From: an uncultured Alphaproteobacteria bacterium | GTDB taxonomy: Bacteria; Pseudomonadota; Alphaproteobacteria; RF32; CAG-239 | Direction: 5' to 3' | DNA: 64,000 nt | Assembly: GCA_944390275.1 (NCBI GenBank) | Contig: CALXPL010000001.1 | Location: 518,195 to 582,194, forward strand | Shown: in pieces, positions 16,458 through 25,566 of the stretch | How positions within the stretch are numbered: position 1 is the first letter of the stretch | How the letters are laid out: each line of letters begins with the position of its first letter | Program-made: the position numbers and the translations under genes | The notes under the pieces: generated by a model | Database searches by the model: none | Told to the model about the DNA's origin: nothing | What the model saw: only the letters and a program-made list of their open reading frames with translations

Positions 16458-16685
16458 TTACTCTTGGATTATGGTTTCTTCTTCATTAGCCGTTATGGAC
16501 GGATTTGTTTCTTCAACTTCTTCTACTATTTCGCCATTAATGCTCATATTGCCGTTTTCGTCTTCCGTAACGACTTCTGTGGCGTCATTTTGATGTATGT
16601 TAATACTTTTTCCCGCTTCTCCGGTTAATTTTGCAATAACTAAAAAAACAATAATTAAACCGACTATATAAAAAATTTTTTTCAT
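16458..16685 (-). CDS. Small membrane-anchored acidic protein
   Basis: 75-aa protein with one N-terminal membrane segment (KKIFYIVGLIIVFLVIAKL) and an acidic tail rich in Glu and Asn, ending EEETIIQE. Topology is likely N-in with a periplasmic tail or an uncleaved signal anchor. An AAGGAAAAAG SD precedes the ATG well. Not recognised as any family; it lies alone between ldh and acpP. Codon use is like its neighbours, and the good SD makes a real gene likely. Confidence 0.6.
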   Translation of the reverse strand: MKKIFYIVGLIIVFLVIAKLTGEAGKSINIHQNDATEVVTEDENGNMSINGEIVEEVEETNPSITANEEETIIQE

Positions 16686-16993
16686 TTCTTTTTCCTTTTT
16701 AACTTCCTTTATGGTTTCTAGCCTATTTTCTATCTTTTTTCAATCTTTGTTTCTTTTCTTTTGGGGAAAAAATGTCTTTTTTAGCTTTTTTTTATCCCTT
16801 TTTTATATTTTTATCCACCTTTATTTTTATAAAAAATGTTAGATTTTCTGCGGTGTTTGCCCTTGTCTTGTTCCTCTTGTTATCCCGAATTGAAAAATAA
16901 TGCTTGTCAAATTATATGTTTTTATGCTAACAAATTTCTCACAGGCTGTTGTGGTCTGATAAATTTTGTTTTAATTTTTTTGAGGTTAATCAT

Positions 16994-17227
16994 ATGACTG
17001 ATGTAGCTAATCGCGTTAAGAAAATCGTTGCAGAACACCTTGGCGTCGAAGAATCTAAAGTAACTGAAAACGCTAGTTTCATTGACGATTTAGGCGCTGA
17101 TAGTTTGGATACAGTAGAGTTGGTTATGGCTTTCGAAGAAGAATTTGGTTGTGAAATCCCTGATGAAGCTGCTGAAAAAATTCTTACTGTTAAAGATGCT
17201 ATCGATTATCTTTCTAAGAATGCATAA
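16994..17227 (+). CDS. acpP: Acyl carrier protein
   Basis: 77-aa acidic carrier protein of type II fatty acid synthesis. The phosphopantetheine attachment serine is Ser37 in [11 protein letters not shown]. Length and the [18 protein letters not shown] start are standard. The ATG at 16994 has a GAGG SD 9 nt upstream; an upstream in-frame ATG has no family similarity. fabF follows 113 nt downstream beyond a terminator-like hairpin, the usual acpP-fabF order. Confidence 0.98.
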   Translation: MTDVANRVKKIVAEHLGVEESKVTENASFIDDLGADSLDTVELVMAFEEEFGCEIPDEAAEKILTVKDAIDYLSKNA

Positions 17228-17253
17228 GTCTTTATGACTATAGATTGATTGAT

Positions 17254-17287
17254 AAAACTCGCCAGTCGTGTTTAGGCGAGTTTTATC
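17254..17287 (+). terminator. Hairpin terminator/attenuator between acpP and fabF
   Basis: 10-bp stem AAAACTCGCC / GGCGAGTTTT with an 11-nt loop, ending in T-rich sequence. It may lower fabF expression relative to acpP, which is normally made in large excess. Confidence 0.75.
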
Positions 17288-17340
17288 TTATTTTAGAGCT
17301 GATATTGCTCTCTTGCGTAATTTGAATACGAGGTATGTGT

Positions 17341-18615
17341 ATGAAAAGAGTTGTTGTTACCGGATTGGGAATTGTTTCTCCTCTCGGACGAGGTGTGGAT
17401 TTTAACTGGAAAAGTATTTTAGAAGGAAAATCCGGAATTCGTAAAATTGAAGGTATGGATTTAAAAGATATTCCGGTAACGATTGCCGGTCAGGTACCTT
17501 GGGGTAAAGGTGAACATGATTTTGATCCCGATACGGTTTTGCCTCCGAAAGATCAAAAGAAAAATGATCGTTTTATTATGTATGGTTTAGCTGCCGGCGC
17601 TGATGCTTTGGCTGATGCCGGTTGGAATGTGGAAACTGCTTCTGAAGAAGAAAAATATCGTTTTGGTGTTATGATGGGATCCGGAATCGGGGGACTCGAT
17701 GTCATTTATGAAAATTCTATTTCGTTCCATGAAAATGGTATGAAGAAAATTTCTCCTTTCTTCATCCCTTCTTGTTTAATTAATCTTGTATCTGGAAATC
17801 TTTCTATTAAGTTTGGCTTAAAAGGTCCGAATCATGCTTGTGTTACAGCTTGTTCTACCGGTACTCATGCTATCGGTGATGCCGCACGTATTATTGCTTG
17901 CGGTGATGCGGATATGATGTTAGCCGGTGGTGCCGAATCTGCTGTTAATGTTTTGGGGTTGTCCGGTTTCGCTCGTATGAAAGCGATTACTTCGGATTTT
18001 AATGAAACTCCTGAAAAAGCCTCTCGTCCTTGGGATAAAGCGCGCAGCGGTTTTGTGATGGGTGAAGGTTCCGGTGCCGTTGTCTTGGAAGAATTAGAGC
18101 ATGCTCTTGCCCGTGGTGCAAAAATTTATGCTGAAGTTGTCGGCTACGGTATGAGCGGTGATGCTTATCATATTACAGCACCTTCCGGTGATGGTGCTTA
18201 TCGTGCGATGAAAATGGCTGCCGATCATGCTAAAGAGCATGGGGTTGAACTCAAAGATATTAATTATATTAATGCTCATGGTACTTCTACTCCGGCGGGA
18301 GATGTCGGTGAAGCTCTTGCCGTTAAACGTTTGTTTGGTGATGATATGAAGTATGTTTCGATGTCTTCAACGAAATCTGCAATCGGACACCTTTTAGGAG
18401 CTGCCGGTGCCGTCGAAGCTGTCTTTAGTATTAAGGCTTTGGAAGACCAAATTTGCCCGCCGACTCTTAATTTGGAAGATCCTGCCGATGAAGTTAAAGA
18501 TATGGATTTGGTTCCTTTGAAAGCTAAGAAAAAAGAAATTAAAGCGGTTATGTCTAACTCTTTTGGTTTTGGAGGTACTAACTCTTCTTTAATTTTGAAA
18601 AAATTTTCTAAGTAA
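17341..18615 (+). CDS. fabF: Beta-ketoacyl-ACP synthase II
   Basis: Condensing enzyme elongating acyl-ACP with malonyl-ACP. At 424 aa it is full length, with the Cys-His-His triad: ACSTGTH (Cys near 170), NAHGTSTPAGD and SAIGHLLGAAGA; the C-terminal NSFGFGGTNSS motif is present. The ATG at 17341 is used because GAGG lies 7 nt upstream; another in-frame ATG at 17335 is too near the SD. It follows acpP and ends at its own terminator before mltG, the common acpP-fabF-mltG order of alphaproteobacteria. Confidence 0.97.
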   Translation: MKRVVVTGLGIVSPLGRGVDFNWKSILEGKSGIRKIEGMDLKDIPVTIAGQVPWGKGEHDFDPDTVLPPKDQKKNDRFIMYGLAAGADALADAGWNVETASEEEKYRFGVMMGSGIGGLDVIYENSISFHENGMKKISPFFIPSCLINLVSGNLSIKFGLKGPNHACVTACSTGTHAIGDAARIIACGDADMMLAGGAESAVNVLGLSGFARMKAITSDFNETPEKASRPWDKARSGFVMGEGSGAVVLEELEHALARGAKIYAEVVGYGMSGDAYHITAPSGDGAYRAMKMAADHAKEHGVELKDINYINAHGTSTPAGDVGEALAVKRLFGDDMKYVSMSSTKSAIGHLLGAAGAVEAVFSIKALEDQICPPTLNLEDPADEVKDMDLVPLKAKKKEIKAVMSNSFGFGGTNSSLILKKFSK

Positions 18616-18636
18616 AGAATTTTTGTTTACTTTTTT

Positions 18637-18662
18637 AGGCTCCTTTTATGGAGCCTTTTCTT
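18637..18662 (+). terminator. Terminator after fabF
   Basis: AGGCTCC / GGAGCCT 7-bp stem with TTTTAT loop, followed by a T-rich tract. Confidence 0.75.
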
Positions 18663-18738
18663 TTATTTAACTTTTTCTTATAATTATGTGAGTATTTTTT
18701 AAGTACTTTTGTTTTTTGTGGAGTGAAAAGGGGAAAAT

Positions 18739-19692
18739 ATGAAAAAATGGTGCTTCCTTGCAGTTTTGGTTATTGGTTTGGTAAGCTGTTTTTTTTATGC
18801 AAAGGATAAAATTTATTGCGAAAGTGATTTATCTCAAGACGTTACTTTGGTTATTCCTAAAGGCGCTGCTTCTCGCTCCGTGGCAAATATTCTTGCTGAA
18901 CATAAAGTTATTAAAAATCCTCTCTTTTTTCGAATCGTTGCGCGAATCTATGGTTTTGATAAAAACTTAAAAGCCGGTGAATATTTGTTTCCTGCTCGAA
19001 TATCTCTTTATGACGTTTTATTAAAACTCTCAAAAGGTGATATTGTCTATCATCGCTTAACGATACCTGAAGGTTTGACTTCTTTTCAAGTTGCTCAAAT
19101 GGTTAATCTTCTTCCTCATCTTAATGGTGAAGATTTATCTGATATACCGGAAGGTTCTTTGCTTCCTGAAACCTATACTTATAAATTGGGCGATTCAAAA
19201 CAAGAAATTATTACTCATGCTCAAAAGGCAATGGATAATATTTTAAATAAGGCTTGGCGGCTTAAAGATAATGATTTACCCCTAAAATCTCCTAAAGAAT
19301 TATTGATATTGGCTTCTTTAATTGAAAAGGAAACCTCCCTTCCTGAGGAAAGACGAATCGTTGCTTCCGTTTTTGTTAATCGCTTGCGTAAAGGAATGCG
19401 TTTGCAAACCGATCCTACGGTGATTTATGCTTTAACTCAAGGAAAAGGAGAGTTAGGTCGTCCGTTGTATCGCAAAGATTTGAAATTTGAAAGCCCTTTT
19501 AATACTTACCTTAATTACGGACTACCTCCAGAGCCTATTTGTAATCCAGGAATCGAATCGATTATGGCTGCGGCACAGCCTGAAAATACGGATTTTTTGT
19601 ACTTTGTCGCTGATGGTAAAGGGGGGCACAATTTTGCAACAACACTTAGTGAACATAATTCTAATGTTCGTCAGTGGAAAAAAAATAGATAA
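18739..19692 (+). CDS. mltG: Endolytic murein transglycosylase MltG (YceG-like)
   Basis: Inner-membrane lytic transglycosylase that cleaves nascent glycan strands and sets their length. The 317-aa protein has an N-terminal transmembrane segment (residues 5-21), a LysM-like region (VIPKGAASRSVANIL, GEYLFPA) and the YceG catalytic domain with ASLIEKET containing the catalytic Glu, then VFVNRL-x-GMRLQTDPTVIYAL and the final TGxHNF-like segment GGHNFATTLSEHN. SD AAGGGG precedes the ATG. It converges with the YbjN gene with only 6 nt between. Confidence 0.95.
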   Translation: MKKWCFLAVLVIGLVSCFFYAKDKIYCESDLSQDVTLVIPKGAASRSVANILAEHKVIKNPLFFRIVARIYGFDKNLKAGEYLFPARISLYDVLLKLSKGDIVYHRLTIPEGLTSFQVAQMVNLLPHLNGEDLSDIPEGSLLPETYTYKLGDSKQEIITHAQKAMDNILNKAWRLKDNDLPLKSPKELLILASLIEKETSLPEERRIVASVFVNRLRKGMRLQTDPTVIYALTQGKGELGRPLYRKDLKFESPFNTYLNYGLPPEPICNPGIESIMAAAQPENTDFLYFVADGKGGHNFATTLSEHNSNVRQWKKNR

Positions 19693-19698
19693 ATTATT

Positions 19699-20199
19699 TT
19701 AAGCTTGTCCGGCTGTTTCCATCATCATTGGGTATAAGGCTTGTTGCGGAGCCATGCCTTTGGTTAAAACGACGTTGAATATCGGATACATTCTTTCGCA
19801 CTCCTTAACGGCAATTTCAATAATTTGTGCTATCTTACTTTCAAAAACATCTTTATCCGTGTCATCAATAATAATTGAATGTTTAAATACCGGCATATTT
19901 TCTTCCGTCCAATAAGAAAAATGCCCTATCCATAATTCTTCATTTACAAGAGCCATTAATTCAAATATTTTACTACGGTCTTCTATTTCACTTTTGATGT
20001 CCATTAAGCATGACAAATGAAGACAACGCATGTTTTCTTCCCATGTGAAAAACAGCAACATATTGTTCCATTTTCCTTGAACTTCTATGACAATTTCATT
20101 GAGATTCCGACGTTCAAGTTCATAAGATTTTGTTGCAAAAATTGCTTCAACGCTGTCTATCGGATTATATTGTAAGGCATATTTCTTTGCCAGATTCAC
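19699..20199 (-). CDS. YbjN domain-containing protein
   Basis: 166-aa protein with the YbjN domain (type III secretion chaperone-like fold), of uncertain function. Features are an N-terminal NPIDSVEAIFAT helix, the beta-rich WNNMLLFFTWEENMRCLHLSC stretch interrupted by polar residues, then the helix KIFELMALVNEELWIGHF, matching alphaproteobacterial YbjN members. The GTG start is supported by GGAG 7 nt upstream; no nearer ATG fits. It is monocistronic, and 248 nt of AT-rich sequence separate it from divergent lgt. Confidence 0.8.
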   Translation of the reverse strand: MNLAKKYALQYNPIDSVEAIFATKSYELERRNLNEIVIEVQGKWNNMLLFFTWEENMRCLHLSCLMDIKSEIEDRSKIFELMALVNEELWIGHFSYWTEENMPVFKHSIIIDDTDKDVFESKIAQIIEIAVKECERMYPIFNVVLTKGMAPQQALYPMMMETAGQA

Positions 20200-20447
20200 T
20201 GTTGTTCTCCACTATTGACTACGGCTCATGAATAGAGATTGCCTTAGGGAACTTTTTTATACAATAAACAAAGTTAAGTTTTCCACTTTTCAAAATTAAA
20301 AAATTGTGGATTATTTTTTTTATTCCAATTATTCAATACCTTAGCAGAATAGACTCGGAGGATAATTATTTTTAGGTGTGGATTATTTTTCTTATTAAGG
20401 TATTATTAATTAAGTTTTGAGTTTTGTTTTTTTTGTGAGGTTATTTT

Positions 20448-21245
20448 ATGGGATTAACTTATCCGGAAATTTCTCCTATTATGCTCCAGTTGGGACCTTT
20501 GGCTATTCGTTGGTATTCTATGGCTTATCTCTTTGGTTTGCTTATCGGTTGGTGGTGGGTCAACCGCAGTGTTAAGAAATTTGATATTCCTCTTTCCTTG
20601 CAAAATATTGAGGATTTGGTTTTTTATGTTACTCTGGGAATAATTTTAGGAGGACGGCTTGGTTATGTCCTTTTTTATGGTCTGGATATGGTCAAAGATA
20701 ATTGGCTTGAAATTTTTGCTATCTGGAAAGGCGGTATGTCTTTTCATGGCGGAATTTTGGGTGTTATTGTTGCTTTGTGGGCTTTCTCTCGTAAGGTTAA
20801 ACTTCCCTTTTTGCAAATTACGGATTTAGTTGTTCTGCCGGCTCCTATCGGTTTGTTCTTAGGTAGAATTGCAAACTTTGTTAATGATGAATTGTGGGGA
20901 CGGGTTACTGATGTTCCTTGGGCTGTCCGTTTTCCTAACGGGGGGTATTTGCCTCGTCATCCCTCGCAACTTTATGAAGCTTTTTTTGAGGGAATTGTTA
21001 TGTTTCTTGTCCTTAATTTACTCTGGAAATCCTCAAAAGTTCGTGCCCTTCCCGGATGTGTGTCCGCTTGTTTTGTTATTTTGTATGGTATCTTTCGTAT
21101 CTCTATGGAACAATTTCGTGAACCAGATGCTCAACTCGGTTATTTTTTTGGAGGGGTAACTATGGGGCAAATGTTGTCTCTTCCTCTTATCCTTTTGGGT
21201 ATTTGTGTTTTAGGTTATCAGCTCTTTTTTAAACATAAAAATTAG
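20448..21245 (+). CDS. lgt: Prolipoprotein diacylglyceryl transferase
   Basis: Inner-membrane enzyme transferring diacylglycerol from phosphatidylglycerol to the lipobox Cys of prolipoproteins, the first step of lipoprotein maturation. The 265-aa protein has about seven membrane segments. The Lgt signature lies at GGMSFHGGILGV; the following LGRIANFVNDELWGR and HPSQLYEAF segments carry the catalytic and PG-binding residues. Substrates may include the two large lipoproteins of this window. Its stop overlaps that of the convergent GGDEF gene by 4 nt. Confidence 0.97.
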   Translation: MGLTYPEISPIMLQLGPLAIRWYSMAYLFGLLIGWWWVNRSVKKFDIPLSLQNIEDLVFYVTLGIILGGRLGYVLFYGLDMVKDNWLEIFAIWKGGMSFHGGILGVIVALWAFSRKVKLPFLQITDLVVLPAPIGLFLGRIANFVNDELWGRVTDVPWAVRFPNGGYLPRHPSQLYEAFFEGIVMFLVLNLLWKSSKVRALPGCVSACFVILYGIFRISMEQFREPDAQLGYFFGGVTMGQMLSLPLILLGICVLGYQLFFKHKN

Positions 21246-22417
21246 GCTTTGGATGTGATGTTTTGTGTGAATTGATACGCCTTTTGTAATGCTTTGCCTG
21301 CTCGACTTAATACTTCAATTGCATTTCCGTCGCTTCGTTTCTTTTCGGAGACACTTCCTGAAACTGTGAGTTTTATCGGCTTTTTATATCCCTTTAGTAT
21401 GAATTCGGCTGAAGCTATGCTTCTTCTTATTTTTTCCATCTTATCGTAGGCTTCGTTTTTGTTTTCTCCCCGAAAGATTATGACAAATTCTTCTTGACTG
21501 TATCGGTAAATTTGTCCTTCTGTTTCGGTTTGATTTATTCTTAGACATATCATTTTTATCAGAGAATTTAGGGAATGTTTGCCAAAAACTTTTGATAGTC
21601 TGTCGTAATCATCAATTAAAATTATTCCGATACTGTATTTGAGAGGGAAATTTTTAGCATGATTCATAAATGAATTACGGCTGTATAATCCTGTTAAAGG
21701 ATCGTGGTAGGTTATGTTGTATAAATGCTCACAGATGCTTAAGAAAAGTGTGAGTGATGATATTCCAAAAAATATAATTGTTCCACTGCTTGAAGGTGAA
21801 TAATAATAGCTAAGACATATTTCTACAAAGACAAAAAATAATGCACTGTCAACTATTGTTCCGCTGATAGAAAAACTTATGAAAATTGTTACAAATCCTA
21901 TACCAAAGAGCAGCAGACTTAAATTATTGAGACTGCCATAGCTTTCTGTTCCTAGTGAAGAACCTAAACTTATTCCTGATGCTGCCAGTTTTTCTCCTAT
22001 TGCGTATTCTGAAAATAGGATAAGTAATATAATAATGTTTTTTCTTTGTAATAATTTCCATGTGGGAAGGAAATATAAAATTATTAAATTTAGTGCTATG
22101 AATATGCTTAAATTGGTGTATTCTGGTGTTAAAATATATTCTTCACCGTATTTCCTTTTTAAAAAATTTAAAACAACGTAACCTAAGAATATTGTTACTA
22201 TAAAAAAAATAGGTTTCCTTTGATTGAAGTAAATTAGTAGGGTTATACTTAAAAGGTTTAAACCTATGCTAATGTAATGTATTTGATTGAGGCGTTGTGT
22301 GGATAATGGTTGAAATAAGTAAAAACCTAACAAGCCGATTGTAAATAACAATGCGGGTTGGTAGGTGTTTTTTAAAAGCGGAAAGAATTTTTCCAATTGT
22401 TTTAAAAGTTGTTTCAC
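21242..22417 (-). CDS. Membrane GGDEF-domain protein with degenerate active site
   Basis: 391-aa protein with about seven or eight hydrophobic segments through residue 225, then a GGDEF-type domain beginning at DPLTGLYSRNSF (239-250). The catalytic GGDEF motif is replaced by SQEEF at 307-311, and the metal/substrate segment reads LIDDYDRLSKVFGK rather than the usual D-x-D-x-FK-x-xND-x-xGH. Diguanylate cyclase activity is therefore doubtful; a regulatory or signalling remnant role is possible. No EAL domain and no canonical RxxD inhibitory site were seen. Upstream is queA, 50 nt away on the same strand. Confidence 0.85.
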   Translation of the reverse strand: MKQLLKQLEKFFPLLKNTYQPALLFTIGLLGFYLFQPLSTQRLNQIHYISIGLNLLSITLLIYFNQRKPIFFIVTIFLGYVVLNFLKRKYGEEYILTPEYTNLSIFIALNLIILYFLPTWKLLQRKNIIILLILFSEYAIGEKLAASGISLGSSLGTESYGSLNNLSLLLFGIGFVTIFISFSISGTIVDSALFFVFVEICLSYYYSPSSSGTIIFFGISSLTLFLSICEHLYNITYHDPLTGLYSRNSFMNHAKNFPLKYSIGIILIDDYDRLSKVFGKHSLNSLIKMICLRINQTETEGQIYRYSQEEFVIIFRGENKNEAYDKMEKIRRSIASAEFILKGYKKPIKLTVSGSVSEKKRSDGNAIEVLSRAGKALQKAYQFTQNITSKA

Positions 22418-22467
22418 GTTTCATTTCCGATTATCTTAGAACTGTTCGGATTATAACGTGATTTGGT

Positions 22468-23550
22468 TTAAATTTTATTTACACATTTTAAAATCGAGCT
22501 ATCGCCGTATGAATAAAAACGGTATTTTTCTTCTATTGCATGTTGGTAAGCTGCTTTCATTCTTTCTGTTCCTGCAACTGCGCAAATGAGCATGAATAAT
22601 GTTGAGCGCGGAAGGTGAAAATTGGTTATCATCATATCAATAACTTTGAATTTATATCCCGGCGTAATGAAAATATCGGTTTCTCCGGTAAACGGGTGTA
22701 AAATACCTTGTTCGTCAGCGGCACTTTCTAACAATCTTAATGATGTTGTTCCTACGGCGATAATTCTTCGTCCTTCTGTTTTTGCTCGATTTATTTTATC
22801 ACATACATCTGCGGTGATTATTCCGTATTCTGCATGCATTTTATGGTCTTTGGTGTCGGCTACTTTTACCGGAAGAAATGTTCCGGCTCCGACGTGAAGA
22901 GTTAAAAATAATTTTTCAACGCCTTTTTCTTCCAATGCTTTAAAAACTCTATCCGTAAAATGAAGTCCGGCTGTCGGTGCGGCAACAGCTCCTTCATGTT
23001 TGGCATAAATTGTTTGATAGTCTTCTTTATCGTTATATTTATTCCATAAACCTTGATTGGGTTTGTCTCGTTTTATGTATGGAGGCAAAGGCATGGAGCC
23101 GTATTCTTCCAATAATTTTCCTAAATCTTGAGCAGAACAATTAAAGCGAATTTCAACTCCGTCCTCTCCTTGTTTACTTATGACTTCTGCCGTAAATTTT
23201 GATTCTGAACTGCTTATATTGTCTGTGTAGAACTTGATGGTATCGCCAATATGTAATCTTTTGGCATTCTTGATAAATGACATCCAGCTTAAACCATCAA
23301 GCGGATGATAAAGAGTTACTTCAACCAAGGCTTCTCCACGTGCTCCGTATAAACGTGCCGGTATGACTTTTGTATCATTAAAAACCAGAATGTCCCCTTT
23401 TTGCAAAATGTTTGGAAGATCATAAAAGTGTCTGTCGTGTATGGTTCCTTCCTCGCTTAAATCCAAAAGCCGCGAGGTGTCGCGCGGATTAGCCGGTTTA
23501 TCTGCAATTAAGCTACGATCTAATTCAAAATCAAAAATATCCACTTGCAT
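22468..23550 (-). CDS. queA: S-adenosylmethionine:tRNA ribosyltransferase-isomerase QueA
   Basis: Enzyme of queuosine synthesis transferring the ribosyl moiety of SAM onto preQ1-modified tRNA to form epoxyqueuosine. At 360 aa it is full length with family motifs FDFELDRSLIADKP at the N-terminus, FNDTKVIPARLYG, AAPTAGLHFT, LHVGAGTFLPV and TTSLRLLES. SD AGGAC precedes the ATG. Genes divergent from it encode PheA. The tgt partner is not in the window. Confidence 0.97.
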   Translation of the reverse strand: MQVDIFDFELDRSLIADKPANPRDTSRLLDLSEEGTIHDRHFYDLPNILQKGDILVFNDTKVIPARLYGARGEALVEVTLYHPLDGLSWMSFIKNAKRLHIGDTIKFYTDNISSSESKFTAEVISKQGEDGVEIRFNCSAQDLGKLLEEYGSMPLPPYIKRDKPNQGLWNKYNDKEDYQTIYAKHEGAVAAPTAGLHFTDRVFKALEEKGVEKLFLTLHVGAGTFLPVKVADTKDHKMHAEYGIITADVCDKINRAKTEGRRIIAVGTTSLRLLESAADEQGILHPFTGETDIFITPGYKFKVIDMMITNFHLPRSTLFMLICAVAGTERMKAAYQHAIEEKYRFYSYGDSSILKCVNKI

Positions 23551-23628
23551 TGTTCTTTGTCCTTTATTTTTAGCTTGTTATAGTATATAACCCCTTTGTT
23601 CGCAAGTTTTTTTTGAAGGTATTTTCTC

Positions 23629-24456
23629 ATGAAACTTAAAATCGCTTATCAAGGTGTGGCTGGTGCCTATTCTCATATCGCTGCCAAAACTGTTTATCCT
23701 GATGCTTTCTATGTTCCTTGCGATACTTTTGAGCAGGCTATGGATAAAGTGCAAAATGGAGAAGTCGATTTTGCTATGATTCCTATTGAAAACTCGAATG
23801 CCGGACGAGTTACGGATGTGCATTTTCTCCTTCCCAAGACCGGATTGTTCGTTGTTGGCGAATTTTTATTACCAGTTCATCATCAGTTGCTCGTTTTACC
23901 TGATGCAGATTTGAATGATGTTAAAGTTGTTATGTCTCACCCTCAAGCCTTGGCTCAATGTTCGGCTTTTTTAAGACGCAATAATATTAAAGCTGAAGCT
24001 CGTATTGATACAGCTAAATCTTGTGAATTTGTGTTGGAATATCATGATAAGTCGCGTGCTGCAATCGCTTCTTCTTTAGCTGCTGAAATTTATGGTTTGA
24101 AAATTGCTTCTACGAATATTGAAAATGCTGCTAATAATACGACTCGTTTCCTTATTATGGCTAAAAAACCATCTCTTCCCGAATATGACGGTGATGATTT
24201 TATTACTTCTTTTATTTTTAAAGCAAAAAATATTCCCGCGGCTCTTTATAAGGCTTTAGGCGGTTTTGCGACCAATGGAATTAATTTGATTAAGATTGAA
24301 AGCTATTTGGAAGAAGGGACTTTTATATCTGCTCAATTCTATGTCGAAGTGGAAGCTCATCCGTCGCAAGTCGGTTTTAAAAATGCTATGGAAGAATTGA
24401 ATTTCTTTGCCGAGAATGTTCACATGCTCGGGACTTATTGCCGATGGAAAAGGTAA
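23629..24456 (+). CDS. pheA: Prephenate dehydratase
   Basis: Phenylalanine biosynthesis enzyme converting prephenate to phenylpyruvate. The 275-aa protein lacks a chorismate mutase domain: it starts directly with the PDT domain (KIAYQGVAGAYSHIAA), contains MIPIENSNAGRV and the catalytic NNTTRF motif near 170, and ends with an ACT regulatory domain (about 190-270, TSFIFKAKNIPAALYKAL and ESYLEEGTF) that should bind phenylalanine for feedback control. SD GAAGG precedes the ATG. It converges with atpF, 6 nt apart. Confidence 0.96.
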   Translation: MKLKIAYQGVAGAYSHIAAKTVYPDAFYVPCDTFEQAMDKVQNGEVDFAMIPIENSNAGRVTDVHFLLPKTGLFVVGEFLLPVHHQLLVLPDADLNDVKVVMSHPQALAQCSAFLRRNNIKAEARIDTAKSCEFVLEYHDKSRAAIASSLAAEIYGLKIASTNIENAANNTTRFLIMAKKPSLPEYDGDDFITSFIFKAKNIPAALYKALGGFATNGINLIKIESYLEEGTFISAQFYVEVEAHPSQVGFKNAMEELNFFAENVHMLGTYCRWKR

Positions 24457-24461
24457 AAGTT

Positions 24462-25010
24462 TTAGTTAAGTTTCCCTATTGCTTGTATCGATTTGTCAAT
24501 TAATTTGCTTTGTGTTTCTTGACTTAAATTGTCTTGAATTGCTTGTTTGACTATTTTTATACTTAATGCTGAGGCTAATTCTGTAAATTCTTTGTCTGCA
24601 TTCTCTTTTGCGGCATTTATTCTTTCTTCAGCTTCCTTTTCTTTGGTACGCATTTCTTGTTCTAATTTGCTGAGATTTGCTGTTTTTATATACTCAATTT
24701 GTCTTTTGGATTTTTCTGCTATATCTGCGGCTTCTTTTTTGGCATTGCGTAATTTTTTTTCATAGTCGCTTAATAATTTTTGGGCATCTTCCAAAAGTTG
24801 TTCTGATGTGGTTAAACGGTTTTTTATACCTTCAATCTTGTTTTGTATCATCCCTTTGATGACTTTGCTTATGGGTCTGCTTAGGGCTAATACGACAAAT
24901 ATAAATGCCAATCCAACCCAAAATTCGGGGTTCTCGTAAAAAGTGTTATAATGATGTTCGTTTAAGACATTTGCCGTTTGTGCGGCGGCATTTATTACTG
25001 CTTGCGACAT
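24462..25010 (-). CDS. atpF: F-type ATP synthase subunit b
   Basis: Peripheral-stalk b subunit, 182 aa. A membrane segment lies at residues 29-46 (EFWVGLAFIFVVLALSRPI) preceded by a short exterior N-terminus, then a long Lys/Glu-rich coiled-coil (about 55-180) that reaches F1. It is the last gene of the F0 cluster, starting 1 nt after the b' stop. The SD is weak and probably relies on coupling to b'. F1 genes (atpHAGDC) are not in the window, the split arrangement normal for alphaproteobacteria. Confidence 0.92.
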   Translation of the reverse strand: MSQAVINAAAQTANVLNEHHYNTFYENPEFWVGLAFIFVVLALSRPISKVIKGMIQNKIEGIKNRLTTSEQLLEDAQKLLSDYEKKLRNAKKEAADIAEKSKRQIEYIKTANLSKLEQEMRTKEKEAEERINAAKENADKEFTELASALSIKIVKQAIQDNLSQETQSKLIDKSIQAIGKLN

Positions 25011-25011
25011 G

Positions 25012-25497
25012 TTAATTTATTTCAACCTTTTTGCTGGATGTTTTGATTATTTTTTCATCAATTTTTTCAAGGCCTATTTTGTGTATTATTTCTTCAGCAA
25101 TGCCTTCTGAAATTGTTTGAATTTGTTTTAATGCCTGTTTTTTATTATTTTCTATTTCGGCTTCACTTGTTGCTATTTTATCTCTTAATTTTGCATCTAA
25201 TTCTTTTTGTTTTTGATTGATAAAATCTGTTAATTCATTTTGTGTTTTCTCTAGTTCTTTCGATGCCGCTTGACTTGCTTCACTTAATGCTTTTTGGTAT
25301 TTGTTTAGTGAGCTTTCGGCTTGCTTCTTTATCTCTTCCGCTTTGTTGATGTAATCATCTATTTTATTTTGTCTTTGCTCAATAATGTCTCCGATTTTGG
25401 GGAGAATAAGCTGTGCCATAATAAAATATAAGCTAAAAAAGCATACGATTAACCAAAATATCTGTGAGCTATAAGTGCTGACATCTAATTGAGGCAT
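25012..25497 (-). CDS. atpF': F-type ATP synthase subunit b'
   Basis: Second peripheral-stalk subunit, 161 aa, characteristic of alphaproteobacteria, cyanobacteria and plastids. MPQLDVSTYSSQIFW leads into a membrane segment at 10-30 (FWLIVCFFSLYFIMAQLILPKI), followed by a coiled coil rich in Gln, Lys and Glu. It shares the SD-type start AAGGACAGAATCA-ATG. A perfect 15-bp hairpin separates it from atpE upstream, likely setting relative mRNA levels. Confidence 0.92.
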   Translation of the reverse strand: MPQLDVSTYSSQIFWLIVCFFSLYFIMAQLILPKIGDIIEQRQNKIDDYINKAEEIKKQAESSLNKYQKALSEASQAASKELEKTQNELTDFINQKQKELDAKLRDKIATSEAEIENNKKQALKQIQTISEGIAEEIIHKIGLEKIDEKIIKTSSKKVEIN

Positions 25498-25518
25498 TGA
25501 TTCTGTCCTTATGGGTTA

Positions 25519-25559
25519 ATTCCAGAGACAAATCATTTTTGTTAATTTGTCTCTGGAAT
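25519..25559 (-). promoter_or_regulatory. Intercistronic hairpin between atpE and atpF'
   Basis: Perfect 15-bp inverted repeat, ATTCCAGAGACAAAT and its complement, around an 11-nt loop. Little T-run follows in the direction of transcription, so partial termination or 3'-end stabilisation of upstream atpE mRNA is more likely than full termination. This would suit the high copy number of subunit c. Confidence 0.75.
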
Positions 25560-25566
25560 GTCTTGT

